Below, piece by piece: positions 45,220 to 56,314 of a stretch of DNA of 64,000 bases. The stretch's first letter is position 1, and the number at the start of each line of letters is the position of its first letter. The stretch lies in contig JAUSJX010000012.1 of assembly GCA_030647435.1 (NCBI GenBank), positions 218,267 to 282,266 of the forward strand, in the 5' to 3' direction. The notes beneath the pieces were generated by a model. The model was given only the letters and a program-made list of their open reading frames with translations, did not search any database and was not told the origin of the DNA. The position numbers and the translations under genes were made by a program. Source of the DNA: Candidatus Rokuibacteriota bacterium. Lineage in GTDB: Bacteria > Methylomirabilota > Methylomirabilia > Rokubacteriales > CSP1-6.

Positions 45220-46397
45220 AGATCCTCCACGTCCTCGACCACTCCTTGCCCATCGGGAGCGGCTACAGCTATCGGAGCCGCAGCATCGTGACCGCCCAGA
45301 AGCGCCTGGGGCTCGAGCCGGTCGTGCTGACCTCGCCCAAGCAGGGCACCGAGCACGACGGTCGCGAGCTCGTGGACGGCATTCCGCACTACAGGACCGG
45401 GCGGACCGGCGGGCGGCTGCCCTTCGCGCGCGAGCTCCTGCTCATGCTGCGCCTGGCCTCTCGCATCATCCGGGTCGCCCGCGCCGAGGGTACCGAGCTG
45501 ATTCACGCTCATTCGCCCTCTCTCAATGGGCTGCCGGCGCTGTGGGCGGGACGGCGGCTCGGGCTGCCGGTCATCTACGAGGTGCGCACCTTCTGGGAGG
45601 ACGCGGCCGTCAACAATGGCAGCTTCGCCGAGGGCTCCGTGCGCTATCGCGTGAGCCGGGCGCTCGAGGCGGTCGTGCTGCGGCGAGCGCATCGAGTGGT
45701 GGCCATCTGCGAGGGCATCCGGTCGGAGGTCGTCTCCCGCGGCATTCCGCCGGGCCGCGTCGCGGTGGTGCCGAATGGAGTAGGAGCCGAATGGCTCGAT
45801 CCTCGGGCCCGGGCGACCGATCTGGCGGTCCAGCTGGGGCTCGGCGCCGGCCCGGTATTCGGCTATATCGGCTCCTTCAGCCGGTACGAAGGCCTCCCAT
45901 TCCTCATCGAGGCCATGCCGGAGCTTCTCGGTCGCATTCCGGGCGCCCGCCTGCTCCTCGTGGGAGGCGGACGCGACGAGCAAGCCGTCCGCGCCGCCGC
46001 TCAGCGAGCCGGCGCCGCCGTGCTCATGCCCGGCCGGGTCCCGCAGGAGCGGGTGCGCGACTTCTACACCCTCGTTGACGTTTTCGTGCTCCCCCGACGG
46101 CGCAACCGGCTGACCGAGCTGGTGACGCCGCTCAAGCCGCTCGAGGCCATGGCTATGGGCATTCCGGTGCTGGCCAGCGACATCGGCGGCCATGCGGAGC
46201 TCGTCAGCGACGGCGAGACCGGCCTGCTCTTCAAGGCGGAGAGCCCGGAGTCGCTCGTCGAGCAAGCCAGCCGCCTGGGACGGGATCCCGAGCTGCGGGC
46301 GCAGCTGGGCGCCGGGGGCCGCCGATGGGTCGAGAGCGAGCGCACCTGGGAGCGAATCGTAACCCGCTATCTGCCCATCTACGGCGGGGGGGCGTGA
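45216..46397 (+). CDS. Glycosyltransferase family 4 (exosortase A-associated)
   Basis: A 393-residue GT-B enzyme. The start MKILHVLDHSLPIGSGYSYR is the marker of an exosortase A-associated glycosyltransferase family, and the frame upstream of it is a shadow of the fusion gene. Other parts are ELIHAHSPSLNG, VIYEVRTFWEDAAV, VPNGVGAEWLDP, YIGSFSRYEGLPFL and the donor-site LVTPLKPLEAMAMGIP. Overlaps the upstream gene by ATGA and the downstream one by TGATG. Confidence 0.92.
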   Translation: MKILHVLDHSLPIGSGYSYRSRSIVTAQKRLGLEPVVLTSPKQGTEHDGRELVDGIPHYRTGRTGGRLPFARELLLMLRLASRIIRVARAEGTELIHAHSPSLNGLPALWAGRRLGLPVIYEVRTFWEDAAVNNGSFAEGSVRYRVSRALEAVVLRRAHRVVAICEGIRSEVVSRGIPPGRVAVVPNGVGAEWLDPRARATDLAVQLGLGAGPVFGYIGSFSRYEGLPFLIEAMPELLGRIPGARLLLVGGGRDEQAVRAAAQRAGAAVLMPGRVPQERVRDFYTLVDVFVLPRRRNRLTELVTPLKPLEAMAMGIPVLASDIGGHAELVSDGETGLLFKAESPESLVEQASRLGRDPELRAQLGAGGRRWVESERTWERIVTRYLPIYGGGA

Positions 46398-47581
46398 TGC
46401 GCGTCCTCGTGCTGAGCTCCACCTTCCCGAGCGTGAATCAGCCAACGCGAGGGGTCTTTGTCCGCGAGCGGATCCGGAGGCTCGCCAAGCGTTGCGACGT
46501 TGTGGTGGCAGCCCCGGTACCTTGGTTCCCCATGAACCGGTGGATCAGGAAGGAGCGCGCTACGGTGCCCTTCCTCGAGCACCAGGATGGGCTCGCCGTC
46601 TACCATCCGCGGTTTTTCTCGCTGCCGCGCTACGGGAAGTCCTTCGACGGGGTGCTGTACTTCCTCTCCCTCATACGGTTTGTCGCGCGCCTCCGACGGA
46701 GCTTCCCATTCGAGGTCATCGACGCGCACTTCGCCTTCCCCGACGGGCTCGCCGCCACGCTTCTGGCCGGGCTCTTCGGCTGCCCGGTCGTCGTCACCCT
46801 CCGGGGCAGCATCGTTCGCCTGTCGGGCTACCGGCTCCACCGGCCCCAGCTTCGCTGGGCGCTGCGTCACGCGGACCGGGTGACGTCGGTGAGCGAGTCC
46901 CTCAAGGGTGTCGCGGTGGGGCTGGGCATTCCGGCCGACCGCGTGCGGGTCATCCCGAACGGCGTTGACCCGACGGTCTTCAGCCCCATGGTTCGACGGG
47001 AAGCCCGGCGACTCTGCGGACTCCCGGAGAGCGCGACGGTTCTGCTCACTGTAGCGGGCATCTATGAAGGCAAGGGCCAGCATGCGGTCGTCGATGTGCT
47101 GCCGTCCCTGGTCGCGCGGTACCCCGACGCGCTGTACGTCGTGGTGGGCAGCCCCCGCCGGGGCGAAGCCTATGAGCGCCGTCTGCAAGACGCCATCCGA
47201 AAGCTCGGGCTCGACCGGCACGTCCTGTTCGCCGGGCCCCGGCCGCAAACCGAGCTCCGCTCGTGGTTCAGCGCGGCCGATGTGTCGATCCTCGCGACGC
47301 AGTCCGAGGGCTGGCCGAACGTTCTGCTCGAGTCCCTGGCCTGCGGCACGCCCGTGGTCGCGACCCGCGTTGGGGGCTCGCCAGAGATCGTACGCCACGG
47401 GGAGGACGGCTTCCTCGTGCCGTACGGTGACGCCGCCGCCCTGCGCGATGCGCTGCTCCGGGCCGTGGAGCAGCCGTGGGACCGAGACGCCATCGTCCGT
47501 CATGCGCAGCGCTTCGACTGGACCGAGAGCGTGGAACAGGCCCTCGACGAGCTGAACGCGGCGTTGAAGAGATCGACATGA
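46397..47581 (+). CDS. Glycosyltransferase family 4
   Basis: A 394-residue GT-B glycosyltransferase. The N-terminal RVLVLSSTFPSVNQPTRGVFV, the central IDAHFAFPDGLAA and VVTLRGSIVR, and the donor-site TQSEGWPNVLLESLACGTP with its Ex7E glutamates are visible. It resembles capsule and teichuronic-acid type glycosyltransferases. I chose ATG 46397 over the adjacent GTG. Acceptor and donor cannot be told from sequence. Confidence 0.9.
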   Translation: MRVLVLSSTFPSVNQPTRGVFVRERIRRLAKRCDVVVAAPVPWFPMNRWIRKERATVPFLEHQDGLAVYHPRFFSLPRYGKSFDGVLYFLSLIRFVARLRRSFPFEVIDAHFAFPDGLAATLLAGLFGCPVVVTLRGSIVRLSGYRLHRPQLRWALRHADRVTSVSESLKGVAVGLGIPADRVRVIPNGVDPTVFSPMVRREARRLCGLPESATVLLTVAGIYEGKGQHAVVDVLPSLVARYPDALYVVVGSPRRGEAYERRLQDAIRKLGLDRHVLFAGPRPQTELRSWFSAADVSILATQSEGWPNVLLESLACGTPVVATRVGGSPEIVRHGEDGFLVPYGDAAALRDALLRAVEQPWDRDAIVRHAQRFDWTESVEQALDELNAALKRST

Positions 47582-48966
47582 ACAAGTCGCTGGTCCGTCA
47601 CGTGCTGTTCCCGCTGCACGAGCGCCTCAAGCGGAAGCCCACCTTCCGGTGGCTCGCGGAGCTCGAGCACACTCAGTGGTTGAGCCCTGAGCGGCTGGCG
47701 GAGTATCAGTTCGTCCGACTGCGGCGTCTGGTGGAGTTCGCGTACGCTCATGTTCCTTACTACCGCGCGATCCTGGACGAGCCAGGGGTGCCGCCCCAGC
47801 GGCTGCAGTCCCCATATGATCTCCTGGACTTCCCGTTTCTTACCCGGGAGCTGATCCAGACCCGATTCGATGACCTCCGCGCGCGGGCCAGCCTGCCCCA
47901 CGTCCACCGGCGGTCGTCCGGAGGCTCCACCGGATCACCCGTGACTGTCCTTGTGGATATGAACCGCATGGGCTTCACGGAAGCCGGGCGACTCCGCGCG
48001 CACGGCTGGTTCGGTATCACGCCGGGGGCGCGAGAAATCGTCCTCTGGGGCTCGCCCATCGAGATCACGCGGCAAGACCGGATCCGGCAAATCCGTGACT
48101 GGTGCCTGAACTCGCGGCTGCTATCGGCGTTCGACATGGGGGAGCAAGCTCTGGAGCAGCATATGGCAGCGATCTACGACTACCAACCAGCCAAGATGTA
48201 CGGCTACGCGAGCGCGCTCTACCTCCTCTCCGGCTACCTCGAACACCACAGGCTGCCGCCGCCGCCTGGGCTCCGGGCCGTTTTCGCGACCGCTGAACCC
48301 CTGTTTGACTTCCAGCGAAAGACCATCGAGGCGGCGCTCGGCTGCCCGGTCGGGGTTGAGTACGGATGCCGTGACGGCGGGCTCGTTGCGCTCGAATGCC
48401 CTGAGGGCGGCCTGCACATCCTGGCCGAGGGCATGTACGTGGAGATTCTCGATCCCGACGCGGACGGGCGTGGAGAGATCGTCCTCACCAATCTCGAGTC
48501 CCACGCGTTCCCCATCATTCGGTATCGCACGGGCGACATCGGGAGCCTCGATACCTCGCCCTGCCACTGCGGCCGCGGCCTGCCGAAGCTGCGCGGAGTC
48601 GAGGGCCGGCGGACCGACTTCCTGGTCACCCCAGGCGGCCGCGTGCTCCACGCGCTCTCCGCCATCTACATCCTCAGGGAAATGCCGGCGATCCAGGAGT
48701 TCCGGATTGTGCAGGAGGCCATCGATCATCTCGTGCTCCATGTGGTGCTGCGGCAGTCGATAGGCCCCGCCGAGGAAACCTCGCTGCGCGCCCAGTTCGC
48801 CGCGGTCTTCAGCTCGGATATGCGGATCACGATCGAGCGGACCACGTCACTTCCGCGCACGGCGTCCGGCAAGTTCCGCTATGTCGAATCCAGGGTGGCC
48901 CAGGCCGTCCTCGAGCGGTTCATGGCCCCCACCCACACCAAGGAGCATCCTCGAGATGATCGATAA
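47578..48966 (+). CDS. Adenylate-forming enzyme, CapK/PaaK-like
   Basis: A 462-residue member of the phenylacetate-CoA-ligase-like (PaaK/CapK) branch of the AMP-binding superfamily. The nucleotide loop is RRSSGGSTGSPVTV (about 115-128). YGYASALYLLSGYL, GVEYGCRDGGLVA, TNLESHAFPIIRYRTGDIG and the C-terminal LPRTASGKFRYV with the likely catalytic Lys are present. CapK-like genes are common in capsule loci with unclear function. It may activate a carboxylic acid for transfer to the polysaccharide. The stop TAA is overlapped by the ATG of the next gene by 11 bases. Confidence 0.88.
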   Translation: MNKSLVRHVLFPLHERLKRKPTFRWLAELEHTQWLSPERLAEYQFVRLRRLVEFAYAHVPYYRAILDEPGVPPQRLQSPYDLLDFPFLTRELIQTRFDDLRARASLPHVHRRSSGGSTGSPVTVLVDMNRMGFTEAGRLRAHGWFGITPGAREIVLWGSPIEITRQDRIRQIRDWCLNSRLLSAFDMGEQALEQHMAAIYDYQPAKMYGYASALYLLSGYLEHHRLPPPPGLRAVFATAEPLFDFQRKTIEAALGCPVGVEYGCRDGGLVALECPEGGLHILAEGMYVEILDPDADGRGEIVLTNLESHAFPIIRYRTGDIGSLDTSPCHCGRGLPKLRGVEGRRTDFLVTPGGRVLHALSAIYILREMPAIQEFRIVQEAIDHLVLHVVLRQSIGPAEETSLRAQFAAVFSSDMRITIERTTSLPRTASGKFRYVESRVAQAVLERFMAPTHTKEHPRDDR

Positions 48967-50272
48967 GGGAAAGGTTTGCGTCGTCGGAACCGGCCACATC
49001 GGCCTGCCTCTCGCCGCCGTGCTGGCCGAGGCAGGCTTCGAGGTCACGGGGTACGACACCAACGACAACTTTGTCAGCCGCGTGAACACTTCCGGCGCCG
49101 CGGACTTCCGCGAAGATGGGTTGGACGAGCTTCTGGAGAGGCACCTGCACAAGACCCTGACCCTGACGTCGAGCCCACCTGCGGGCCACGACGTCTACAT
49201 CATCACGGTCGGCACCCCTCTCGAGCCCGGGACCCAGCGCCCGAGCTTGGACCGCATCCGGATGGCCGTCCAGCGGATCGCCGCCGGATTCGGGCCGGAC
49301 CCGCTCATCATCCTGCGAAGCACCGTCAGCATCGGCACCACGCGGAGCGTCGTCCTGCCGGAGATCCGGCGCCACGCCAAGCGGTTCGGCCTGGCCTTCT
49401 GCCCCGAGCGGACCATCGAGGGCAAGGCGATCCCGGAGATGCGGTCCCTGCCACAGGTCGTCGGCGGCCTCGACGACGAGAGCGCCGACCGCGCCGAGGC
49501 CCTCTTCCGGCTGATCACGCCGAAGATCGTCCGCGTCTCGTCCCTCGAAGCGGCGGAGATGATCAAGCTGATCAACAACACCTACCGCGACCTCACCTTC
49601 GCCTTCGCCAACGAGGTCGCGCTCATCGCCGAGCGCATGGGGCTGTCGGCGGCCGAGATGATCCATGCCGCCAATGTCGACTATCCCCGCTCCAACGTGG
49701 CCCAGCCGGGTTTTGTCGGTGGGCCGTGTCTGGAGAAGGACGCGCTCATCCTGATCGACAGTCTGAAGAAGATCGATTTCAAGCCGCGCGTCATCGAAGA
49801 GGCCCGGAAGATCAACCAGGCGATGCCGGATCACGTGGCGGCGCGCATCGTCGAAGAGCTCCGCCGCCTCCGCCGCGCCCCGGCCCGCGCCAGGATCCTC
49901 ATCACCGGCTTCGCTTTCAAGGGCCGCCCGGCGACGGAAGACATCCGCGGCTCGGCAGCCATCCCGGTCATGCGCCGGCTCCAGTCGTCCCGCATCGAGG
50001 TCTGGGGGCACGACTTCGTGACGCCGGAGAAGGTCATCGCCGACCTCGGGGCCCGCGCCTGCACGCTCGAGGAGGGGTTCGAGGAGGCCGACGGCGTCAT
50101 CATCATGAACAACCATCCCGGTTATCGGACCGCCAATATCCCGGCGCTTGCCCGCCGCCTCCGCGCGCCGGCCTTCCTCTTCGACAGCTGGGGTCTCTTC
50201 GACATCCGGGAGTTTCGCGAGGTGGCCGGCCTTCGCTACGCGCCGCTGGGCGCTCCATTCGCCTCCGCATGA
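48956..50272 (+). CDS. Nucleotide-sugar dehydrogenase (WecC-like)
   Basis: A 438-residue UDP-sugar dehydrogenase. The NAD motif is VVGTGHIGLPLAAVLAEAG, and FCPERTIEGKA is the WecC-like signature of UDP-ManNAc dehydrogenases. The catalytic cysteine is C258 in GGPCLEKDA, and ITGFAFKGRPATEDIRGSA follows. With wecB in the same locus it may make UDP-ManNAcA. AAGGAG lies upstream of the ATG at 48956. It differs markedly from the enzyme at 18315 (GPCLEKD against GHCIPVD), so two uronic acids are likely. Confidence 0.9.
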   Translation: MIDKGKVCVVGTGHIGLPLAAVLAEAGFEVTGYDTNDNFVSRVNTSGAADFREDGLDELLERHLHKTLTLTSSPPAGHDVYIITVGTPLEPGTQRPSLDRIRMAVQRIAAGFGPDPLIILRSTVSIGTTRSVVLPEIRRHAKRFGLAFCPERTIEGKAIPEMRSLPQVVGGLDDESADRAEALFRLITPKIVRVSSLEAAEMIKLINNTYRDLTFAFANEVALIAERMGLSAAEMIHAANVDYPRSNVAQPGFVGGPCLEKDALILIDSLKKIDFKPRVIEEARKINQAMPDHVAARIVEELRRLRRAPARARILITGFAFKGRPATEDIRGSAAIPVMRRLQSSRIEVWGHDFVTPEKVIADLGARACTLEEGFEEADGVIIMNNHPGYRTANIPALARRLRAPAFLFDSWGLFDIREFREVAGLRYAPLGAPFASA

Positions 50273-51489
50273 AAATCCTCTTCCTCTGCCACCGGATTCC
50301 CTATCCGCCCCAGCGGGGAGGCAAGATCCGCCCGTTCAACATGATCCGCCATCTGGCGGTCAGCCACGAGGTCACCGTGGCCACCCTGGCGCGGACCGCT
50401 GACGAGCTGGCCGCCGGCCAGGAGCTTCACCGCTACTGCCACGACCTGCACGTGGGCCGGATTTCCAAGCCCGCCGGCTGGGCCCGCTTTGCCCTGTACG
50501 GGATGAGCGCGGCTCCGGCAACCTTCGGGTACTTTTACTCCCCCGAGCTCGCCCGGACCGTCCGGCGGCTCCTGGCCACGCGGGGCTTCGATGCCATTGT
50601 CGTGCACTGTTCGTCCATGGGGCCCTATGTGGCCGGGCATCGCGGCTGTCGCAAGGTGATGGACTTCGGCGACGCGGATTCGGAGAAATGGCTCGAGTAC
50701 GCCCGGACCGCCCCGTTTCCTCTCTCCCAGGCCTTCCGGCTCGAGGGGCGGAAGGTGCGCCGGTACGAAGCCTGGCTGGGCAAGCAGTTCGATGCCTGCT
50801 CGGTCAATGCTCCCCGGGAGGGTGATGTGCTGGCCGCCTACGTCGACTCTCCCATCCGCGTGATTCCCAATGGCGTGGACCTGGAGTACTTCGAGCCGAC
50901 CCGGCCGTCAGGCCGGGGCTATGTCCCCAACCGGATCGTCTTCACGGGCAACATGTCCTACCGGCCCAACGTGGACGCTGTCCAGCACCTCGTCACCGCG
51001 GTGCTGCCGCGGATCCGTCGGGAGATTCCCGATGTCCAACTCTGCATCGTGGGCATGGACCCCACTCCTGCCGTCCTGCGGCTGGCGGATGAAGACCGCG
51101 TCGTGGTGACCGGCAGGGTGGACGACGTCCGGCCCTACTTCGACTCCGCCGCGGTCGCCGTCGCCCCCCTGCGCGTCGCCCGCGGCCTGCAGAACAAGGT
51201 GCTGGAGGCCATGGCAATGCGTGTCCCCGTGGTGGCCAGCCAGGCGGCCTTCGAGGGTATCAGCGCCGTGCCCGGGCGCGACCTGCTGGTCGCGGCTGGT
51301 CCCAAGGCGTTCAGCCGCGCCGTTGTCACCCTGCTCCGCGATCCCGCCGCCCGCGAGCGCTATGCCGCGGCCGGCCGAACCTGCGTCGAAACGAACCACA
51401 ATTGGAGCCGGCTCCTGCAGCGGCTCGAAGATCTGGTGGTCGGCGGCGACCAGCTCGCCGCCACTGTCACCCGGCCATCATCACATTGA
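50269..51489 (+). CDS. XrtA-system sugar transferase (glycosyltransferase family 4)
   Basis: A 406-residue GT-B enzyme with the markers of the PEP-CTERM-locus sugar transferase family: LCHRIPYPPQRGGKIRPFN at the N-terminus, VMDFGDADSEKWLEYA in the middle, IPNGVDLEYFEP, FTGNMSYRPNVDA and the donor-site RGLQNKVLEAMAMRVP. Its paralogue at 23665 is much more diverged. The upstream open frame is a shadow of the dehydrogenase gene. Overlaps the dehydrogenase by ATGA and is followed by PrsR after 17 bases. Confidence 0.92.
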   Translation: MKILFLCHRIPYPPQRGGKIRPFNMIRHLAVSHEVTVATLARTADELAAGQELHRYCHDLHVGRISKPAGWARFALYGMSAAPATFGYFYSPELARTVRRLLATRGFDAIVVHCSSMGPYVAGHRGCRKVMDFGDADSEKWLEYARTAPFPLSQAFRLEGRKVRRYEAWLGKQFDACSVNAPREGDVLAAYVDSPIRVIPNGVDLEYFEPTRPSGRGYVPNRIVFTGNMSYRPNVDAVQHLVTAVLPRIRREIPDVQLCIVGMDPTPAVLRLADEDRVVVTGRVDDVRPYFDSAAVAVAPLRVARGLQNKVLEAMAMRVPVVASQAAFEGISAVPGRDLLVAAGPKAFSRAVVTLLRDPAARERYAAAGRTCVETNHNWSRLLQRLEDLVVGGDQLAATVTRPSSH

Positions 51490-51506
51490 CCAGGAGGCGC
51501 TGACCG

Positions 51507-52871
<1,365 letters not shown>

Positions 52872-52881
52872 GCGGCCAACC

Positions 52882-53889
52882 ATGGACGTAAGTGTCCTCA
52901 TCGCCACCTACAACCGCGCCATTTCCCTGGGGCGGACTCTCACCGCCCTCCAGGGCCAACGCACCGCCCCCGGTCTGACCTGGGAGCTGGTGGTCGTCGA
53001 CAACAACTCATCCGACGATACGCGCGCGGTGGTCAGCGCTGCCGGCGCCGGCTTCCCGGTTCCCATGCGGTATATCTTCGAGTCGCGCCAAGGCGTGAGC
53101 CACGCACGCAATACCGGAATCGACAATGCCAAGGGCGGAATCATTGCCATCACCGATGACGACTGCCGCCCGGAACCCGCGTGGCTACAGAATGTCGTGG
53201 ATTGCATGCAGCGGTGGGACGCTGACATCCTGGGGGGGCGGATCCTGCCCGAGTGGTCGAGCCCACCTCCCCCATGGCTTGCCACGGATCGGCACCTGTG
53301 GACCACGCTCGCAATGCTAGACGACAGCGTGGTGCGGCGAGTTGAGCTGGGGCCATGGCAGCGCGAGCATGGCTTCAGGGTCTGGACGGCGAACATGGCC
53401 ATTCGCCGGTCGGTCTGCGAGATGGGGAGATGCTTCGATCCGGCGATTGGCCCGCGTGGCAAGAAGAAGTACAGCCACGAGGACATCCTGTTCGTGAGAA
53501 AGATGGTCGAGGCCGGAAAGATCGTCGTGTACGACCCCACTCCGACCGTCCATCACTGGGTGGGTCCCGAGCGGATGCGGAAGGGCTTTTTCCGCCGGCA
53601 TTCCTTCTATTACGGCGAGGGATCGGCCTTTCGGACCGGTCCGCCGAAGGGCCGGCACATCGTCGGGATTCCACCGTTCCTGGTGGGTGCCATTGCGAGG
53701 AACGTCGTCGCATGGATCGGTGCTGCGCTCCGGCGCGACCCGGAGAGCTTCTGTCAGGAGCGCGAGATTCACGAAAGCATCGGGTATCTCTCCGGCTACG
53801 TGAAGTGCGCCCTCAGAGCCGGTCAGTACGCGCGTCTCCGCAGGGCGCCGGTGCCTGATCCTGACTTCAAGGAGCGGGCGGGCCTGTGA
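52882..53889 (+). CDS. Glycosyltransferase family 2
   Basis: A 335-residue GT-A enzyme: VSVLIATYNRA at the start, VVVDNNSSDDT, HARNTGIDNAKG and the metal-binding AITDDDCRPEP (about 86-96), then NMAIRRSVCEMGRCFDPAIG and the SHEDILFV motif near 200. It starts at the ATG at 52882; the frame upstream is a shadow of prsR. The stop overlaps the next gene's GTG (GTGA). Donor unknown. Confidence 0.9.
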   Translation: MDVSVLIATYNRAISLGRTLTALQGQRTAPGLTWELVVVDNNSSDDTRAVVSAAGAGFPVPMRYIFESRQGVSHARNTGIDNAKGGIIAITDDDCRPEPAWLQNVVDCMQRWDADILGGRILPEWSSPPPPWLATDRHLWTTLAMLDDSVVRRVELGPWQREHGFRVWTANMAIRRSVCEMGRCFDPAIGPRGKKKYSHEDILFVRKMVEAGKIVVYDPTPTVHHWVGPERMRKGFFRRHSFYYGEGSAFRTGPPKGRHIVGIPPFLVGAIARNVVAWIGAALRRDPESFCQEREIHESIGYLSGYVKCALRAGQYARLRRAPVPDPDFKERAGL

Positions 53890-55088
53890 GAATCGCGTTT
53901 GTGGTCGGCGGCTTTCCGAGGATCTCCGAAACGTGGATCCTCGCCCAGGTTACCGCGCTGCTCGACCGAGGCCATGAGGTCGATATCTACGCCCGGCGGG
54001 CATCCGGAGAGTCCGTGGTACACGCGGATGTCACCGACTATGACCTGATGCGCCGCACCCACTGCTTCAATATCCCGGCGACCCGCAGCGGGCGGCTCAT
54101 GCGGGCAGCCGGAGTCCTGGCGCGCAACCTGCCGCGCCGTCCGGGCACGCTGCTCCGATGCCTCAATCTGCCGCGGTACGGCAGCGCCTACGCCGTGCTG
54201 AACAATCTGATGTTCGTGGAGCCCTTCCTCGACCGGCGGTACGACGCCATCCTCTGCCACTTCGGCGGCAACGGGATGGACTTCGTCTGCCTCAAGGACG
54301 TCTTTCCGAACACGCGCTTTGTCACGATGTTCCACGGGGACGATTACTTCATCGGCGACGAGAAGGGCCCGGAGGCGTTCACGCTGCTCAAGCAATTGGG
54401 GGACGCCTTCCTGGTCACGACCGACTGCTTCGGTCGCGCCACGCTCCGGCGATACGGCTTCGATGACCGGCGCATCGTCACCCTGCGGCTCAGCATCGCC
54501 GCCAAGAAGATCCCCTTCCGCGAACGGCGGCGGGCCAGCGACACCGTCCGGCTGCTGAGCGTCGGCCGACTGGTGGAGAAGAAGGGACTCGAGGTCGGCG
54601 TTCGCGCCGCGGCGGCCTTCCAGGCGGCCAATCCCGGGCTCCGGCTCGAGTACCGCATCATCGGCGACGGACCCCTCTGGGGTGACCTGACCAGGCTCGC
54701 GGAGCAGCTCGGCGCCGCTGCCACGGTCCAGCTCCTCGGGGCATTGCCGGGCGCCGAGGTGATGCGATGGATGCACGATTCGGATATCTATCTCTTGCCC
54801 AGCCTCATGGAGCAGGCCGGCTACGTCCTTTTGGAGGCCCAGGCCACGGGCCTCCCCGTCGTGGCGACGCGAGTGGGAGGAGTGCCAGAGATGGTCCGGG
54901 AAGGCCGGTCCGCCCTGCTCGTGGAGGCGAGGGACGTCCGAGCCACAACCGATGCCCTTCAAGAGCTTCTTGCCCGCTCGGACCAGTGGCCTGCCATGGG
55001 GCAGGAGGGGCGACGGCACGTCGAGGAGCACTTCGACGTGGACCGGCTCACCACCCAGCTCGAAGACGTGCTCAGGGCGAGGCCATGA
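53886..55088 (+). CDS. Glycosyltransferase family 4 (colanic-acid type)
   Basis: A 400-residue GT-B enzyme. FVVGGFPRISETWILAQV near residue 4 is typical of WcaL-like colanic-acid glycosyltransferases, and MFHGDDYF, LLSVGRLVEKKGLEVGV, RIIGDGPLWGDL and LPSLMEQAGYVLLEAQATGLP follow. GTG start overlapping the GT2 stop. The stop overlaps the next ATG (ATGA). Confidence 0.9.
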   Translation: MRIAFVVGGFPRISETWILAQVTALLDRGHEVDIYARRASGESVVHADVTDYDLMRRTHCFNIPATRSGRLMRAAGVLARNLPRRPGTLLRCLNLPRYGSAYAVLNNLMFVEPFLDRRYDAILCHFGGNGMDFVCLKDVFPNTRFVTMFHGDDYFIGDEKGPEAFTLLKQLGDAFLVTTDCFGRATLRRYGFDDRRIVTLRLSIAAKKIPFRERRRASDTVRLLSVGRLVEKKGLEVGVRAAAAFQAANPGLRLEYRIIGDGPLWGDLTRLAEQLGAAATVQLLGALPGAEVMRWMHDSDIYLLPSLMEQAGYVLLEAQATGLPVVATRVGGVPEMVREGRSALLVEARDVRATTDALQELLARSDQWPAMGQEGRRHVEEHFDVDRLTTQLEDVLRARP

Positions 55089-56314
55089 TCAACATCCTCT
55101 TCATCGAGAACAGCGTGGGGCTCGCGGGGTCCACCGTGAGCCTCTGCACGCTACTCAACTACCTCGACCCGGACGTTTTCAAGGCGCACATCGTCCTGTC
55201 GCGACCCGGGCAGGCGACCTACCTCCTGGAGCACCTTCGGCGCCCCGGCGATCTCACCGTGATCCAGCCGCGTCGCAGCCTCAAGCAGTCAGATGTCGTC
55301 CAGCGGCTCGTCGATCGGCTCGGTGGCCAGAGGCCGCGGCTCCACCGTTTGGCGCTCCAGACCGCCTCGATGTTGGATCTCTTCGTGGTGACCATCCCCT
55401 ACACCTGGCGCCTCTACCAATGGACCAAGCGCCGCAAGATACAGCTCGTTCACCAGAATAACGGCTTCGACCTCGGCAGCCTTCTCCTTGCTCGGATCCT
55501 TAGGGTGCCGCTCGTCGCCTACCAGCGAGGAGATGAGTGGAACTCGCCTGCCGTGCGCCGGCTCGCCCGCGGGGTTCGGCGATTCATCGCCAATTCGACG
55601 ACAACTCTGAAGAGTCTCACCGCACTGGGAATTCCCTCGGGGCGAGTATCGGTTATCTATCCTCCGCTGGATCTCGAGACTCTGCGGACCGGGCGCTCTT
55701 CGGCCGTCACGCGTGAAACTTTCGGCGTGGACGCCTCGAGTCCGTGCTTCGGCATACTCGGGATGCTCCTGCCGTGGAAGGGACACGCGGTCTTCCTCAA
55801 TGCCGCCAAACGGGTCTTCGAGCGCATCCCCAAGGCCCGCGCCTTCGTCATCGGCGCGGCACCCCAGGCGACCAAGGAATACGAAGCAGAGGTTCGAGTG
55901 CTCGCGCGAGAGCTCGGCATCGCGGACCGAGTGATCTTCACCGGCTTCCGTCCAGACGTGCCGGACATGCTGGAGCTTCTCGACGTGGTGGTGCACGCGT
56001 CCATCGCTCCAGAGCCGTTCGGCCGGGTGATCACAGAGGCGATGGCCATGAGGCGGCCCGTCATTGCGGCGGGTGCTGGGGGCCCCACCGAGATCATCGA
56101 GGACGGCCGCACGGGTTTGCTGTTTCCCCCTGGTGACGCGGAAGCCTTGGCCGACCGGATCATCATGCTGCTCGAAGACCCTTCCTTGGCGGAGCAGATC
56201 GCGAGCGCAGGCTACTCGGACGTGAGGAGGCGATTCTCCGGGGAGACTCACTCCACGCTTGTCCAGCACGTCTACGAGACAGTGCTGAGGCCCAGGTCGA
56301 GGCGATCCGCATGA
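55085..56314 (+). CDS. Glycosyltransferase family 4
   Basis: A 409-residue GT-B enzyme, the last biosynthetic gene of the main locus. FIENSVGLAGSTVSLC at the N-terminus, VHQNNGFDLGSLL, AYQRGDEWNSPAV, YPPLDLETLR, GMLLPWKGHAVFL and the Ex7E-like PEPFGRVITEAMAMRRP are visible. Starts at ATG 55085; upstream open frame is a shadow. The next gene starts inside its last codons (ATGA). Confidence 0.9.
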   Translation: MINILFIENSVGLAGSTVSLCTLLNYLDPDVFKAHIVLSRPGQATYLLEHLRRPGDLTVIQPRRSLKQSDVVQRLVDRLGGQRPRLHRLALQTASMLDLFVVTIPYTWRLYQWTKRRKIQLVHQNNGFDLGSLLLARILRVPLVAYQRGDEWNSPAVRRLARGVRRFIANSTTTLKSLTALGIPSGRVSVIYPPLDLETLRTGRSSAVTRETFGVDASSPCFGILGMLLPWKGHAVFLNAAKRVFERIPKARAFVIGAAPQATKEYEAEVRVLARELGIADRVIFTGFRPDVPDMLELLDVVVHASIAPEPFGRVITEAMAMRRPVIAAGAGGPTEIIEDGRTGLLFPPGDAEALADRIIMLLEDPSLAEQIASAGYSDVRRRFSGETHSTLVQHVYETVLRPRSRRSA

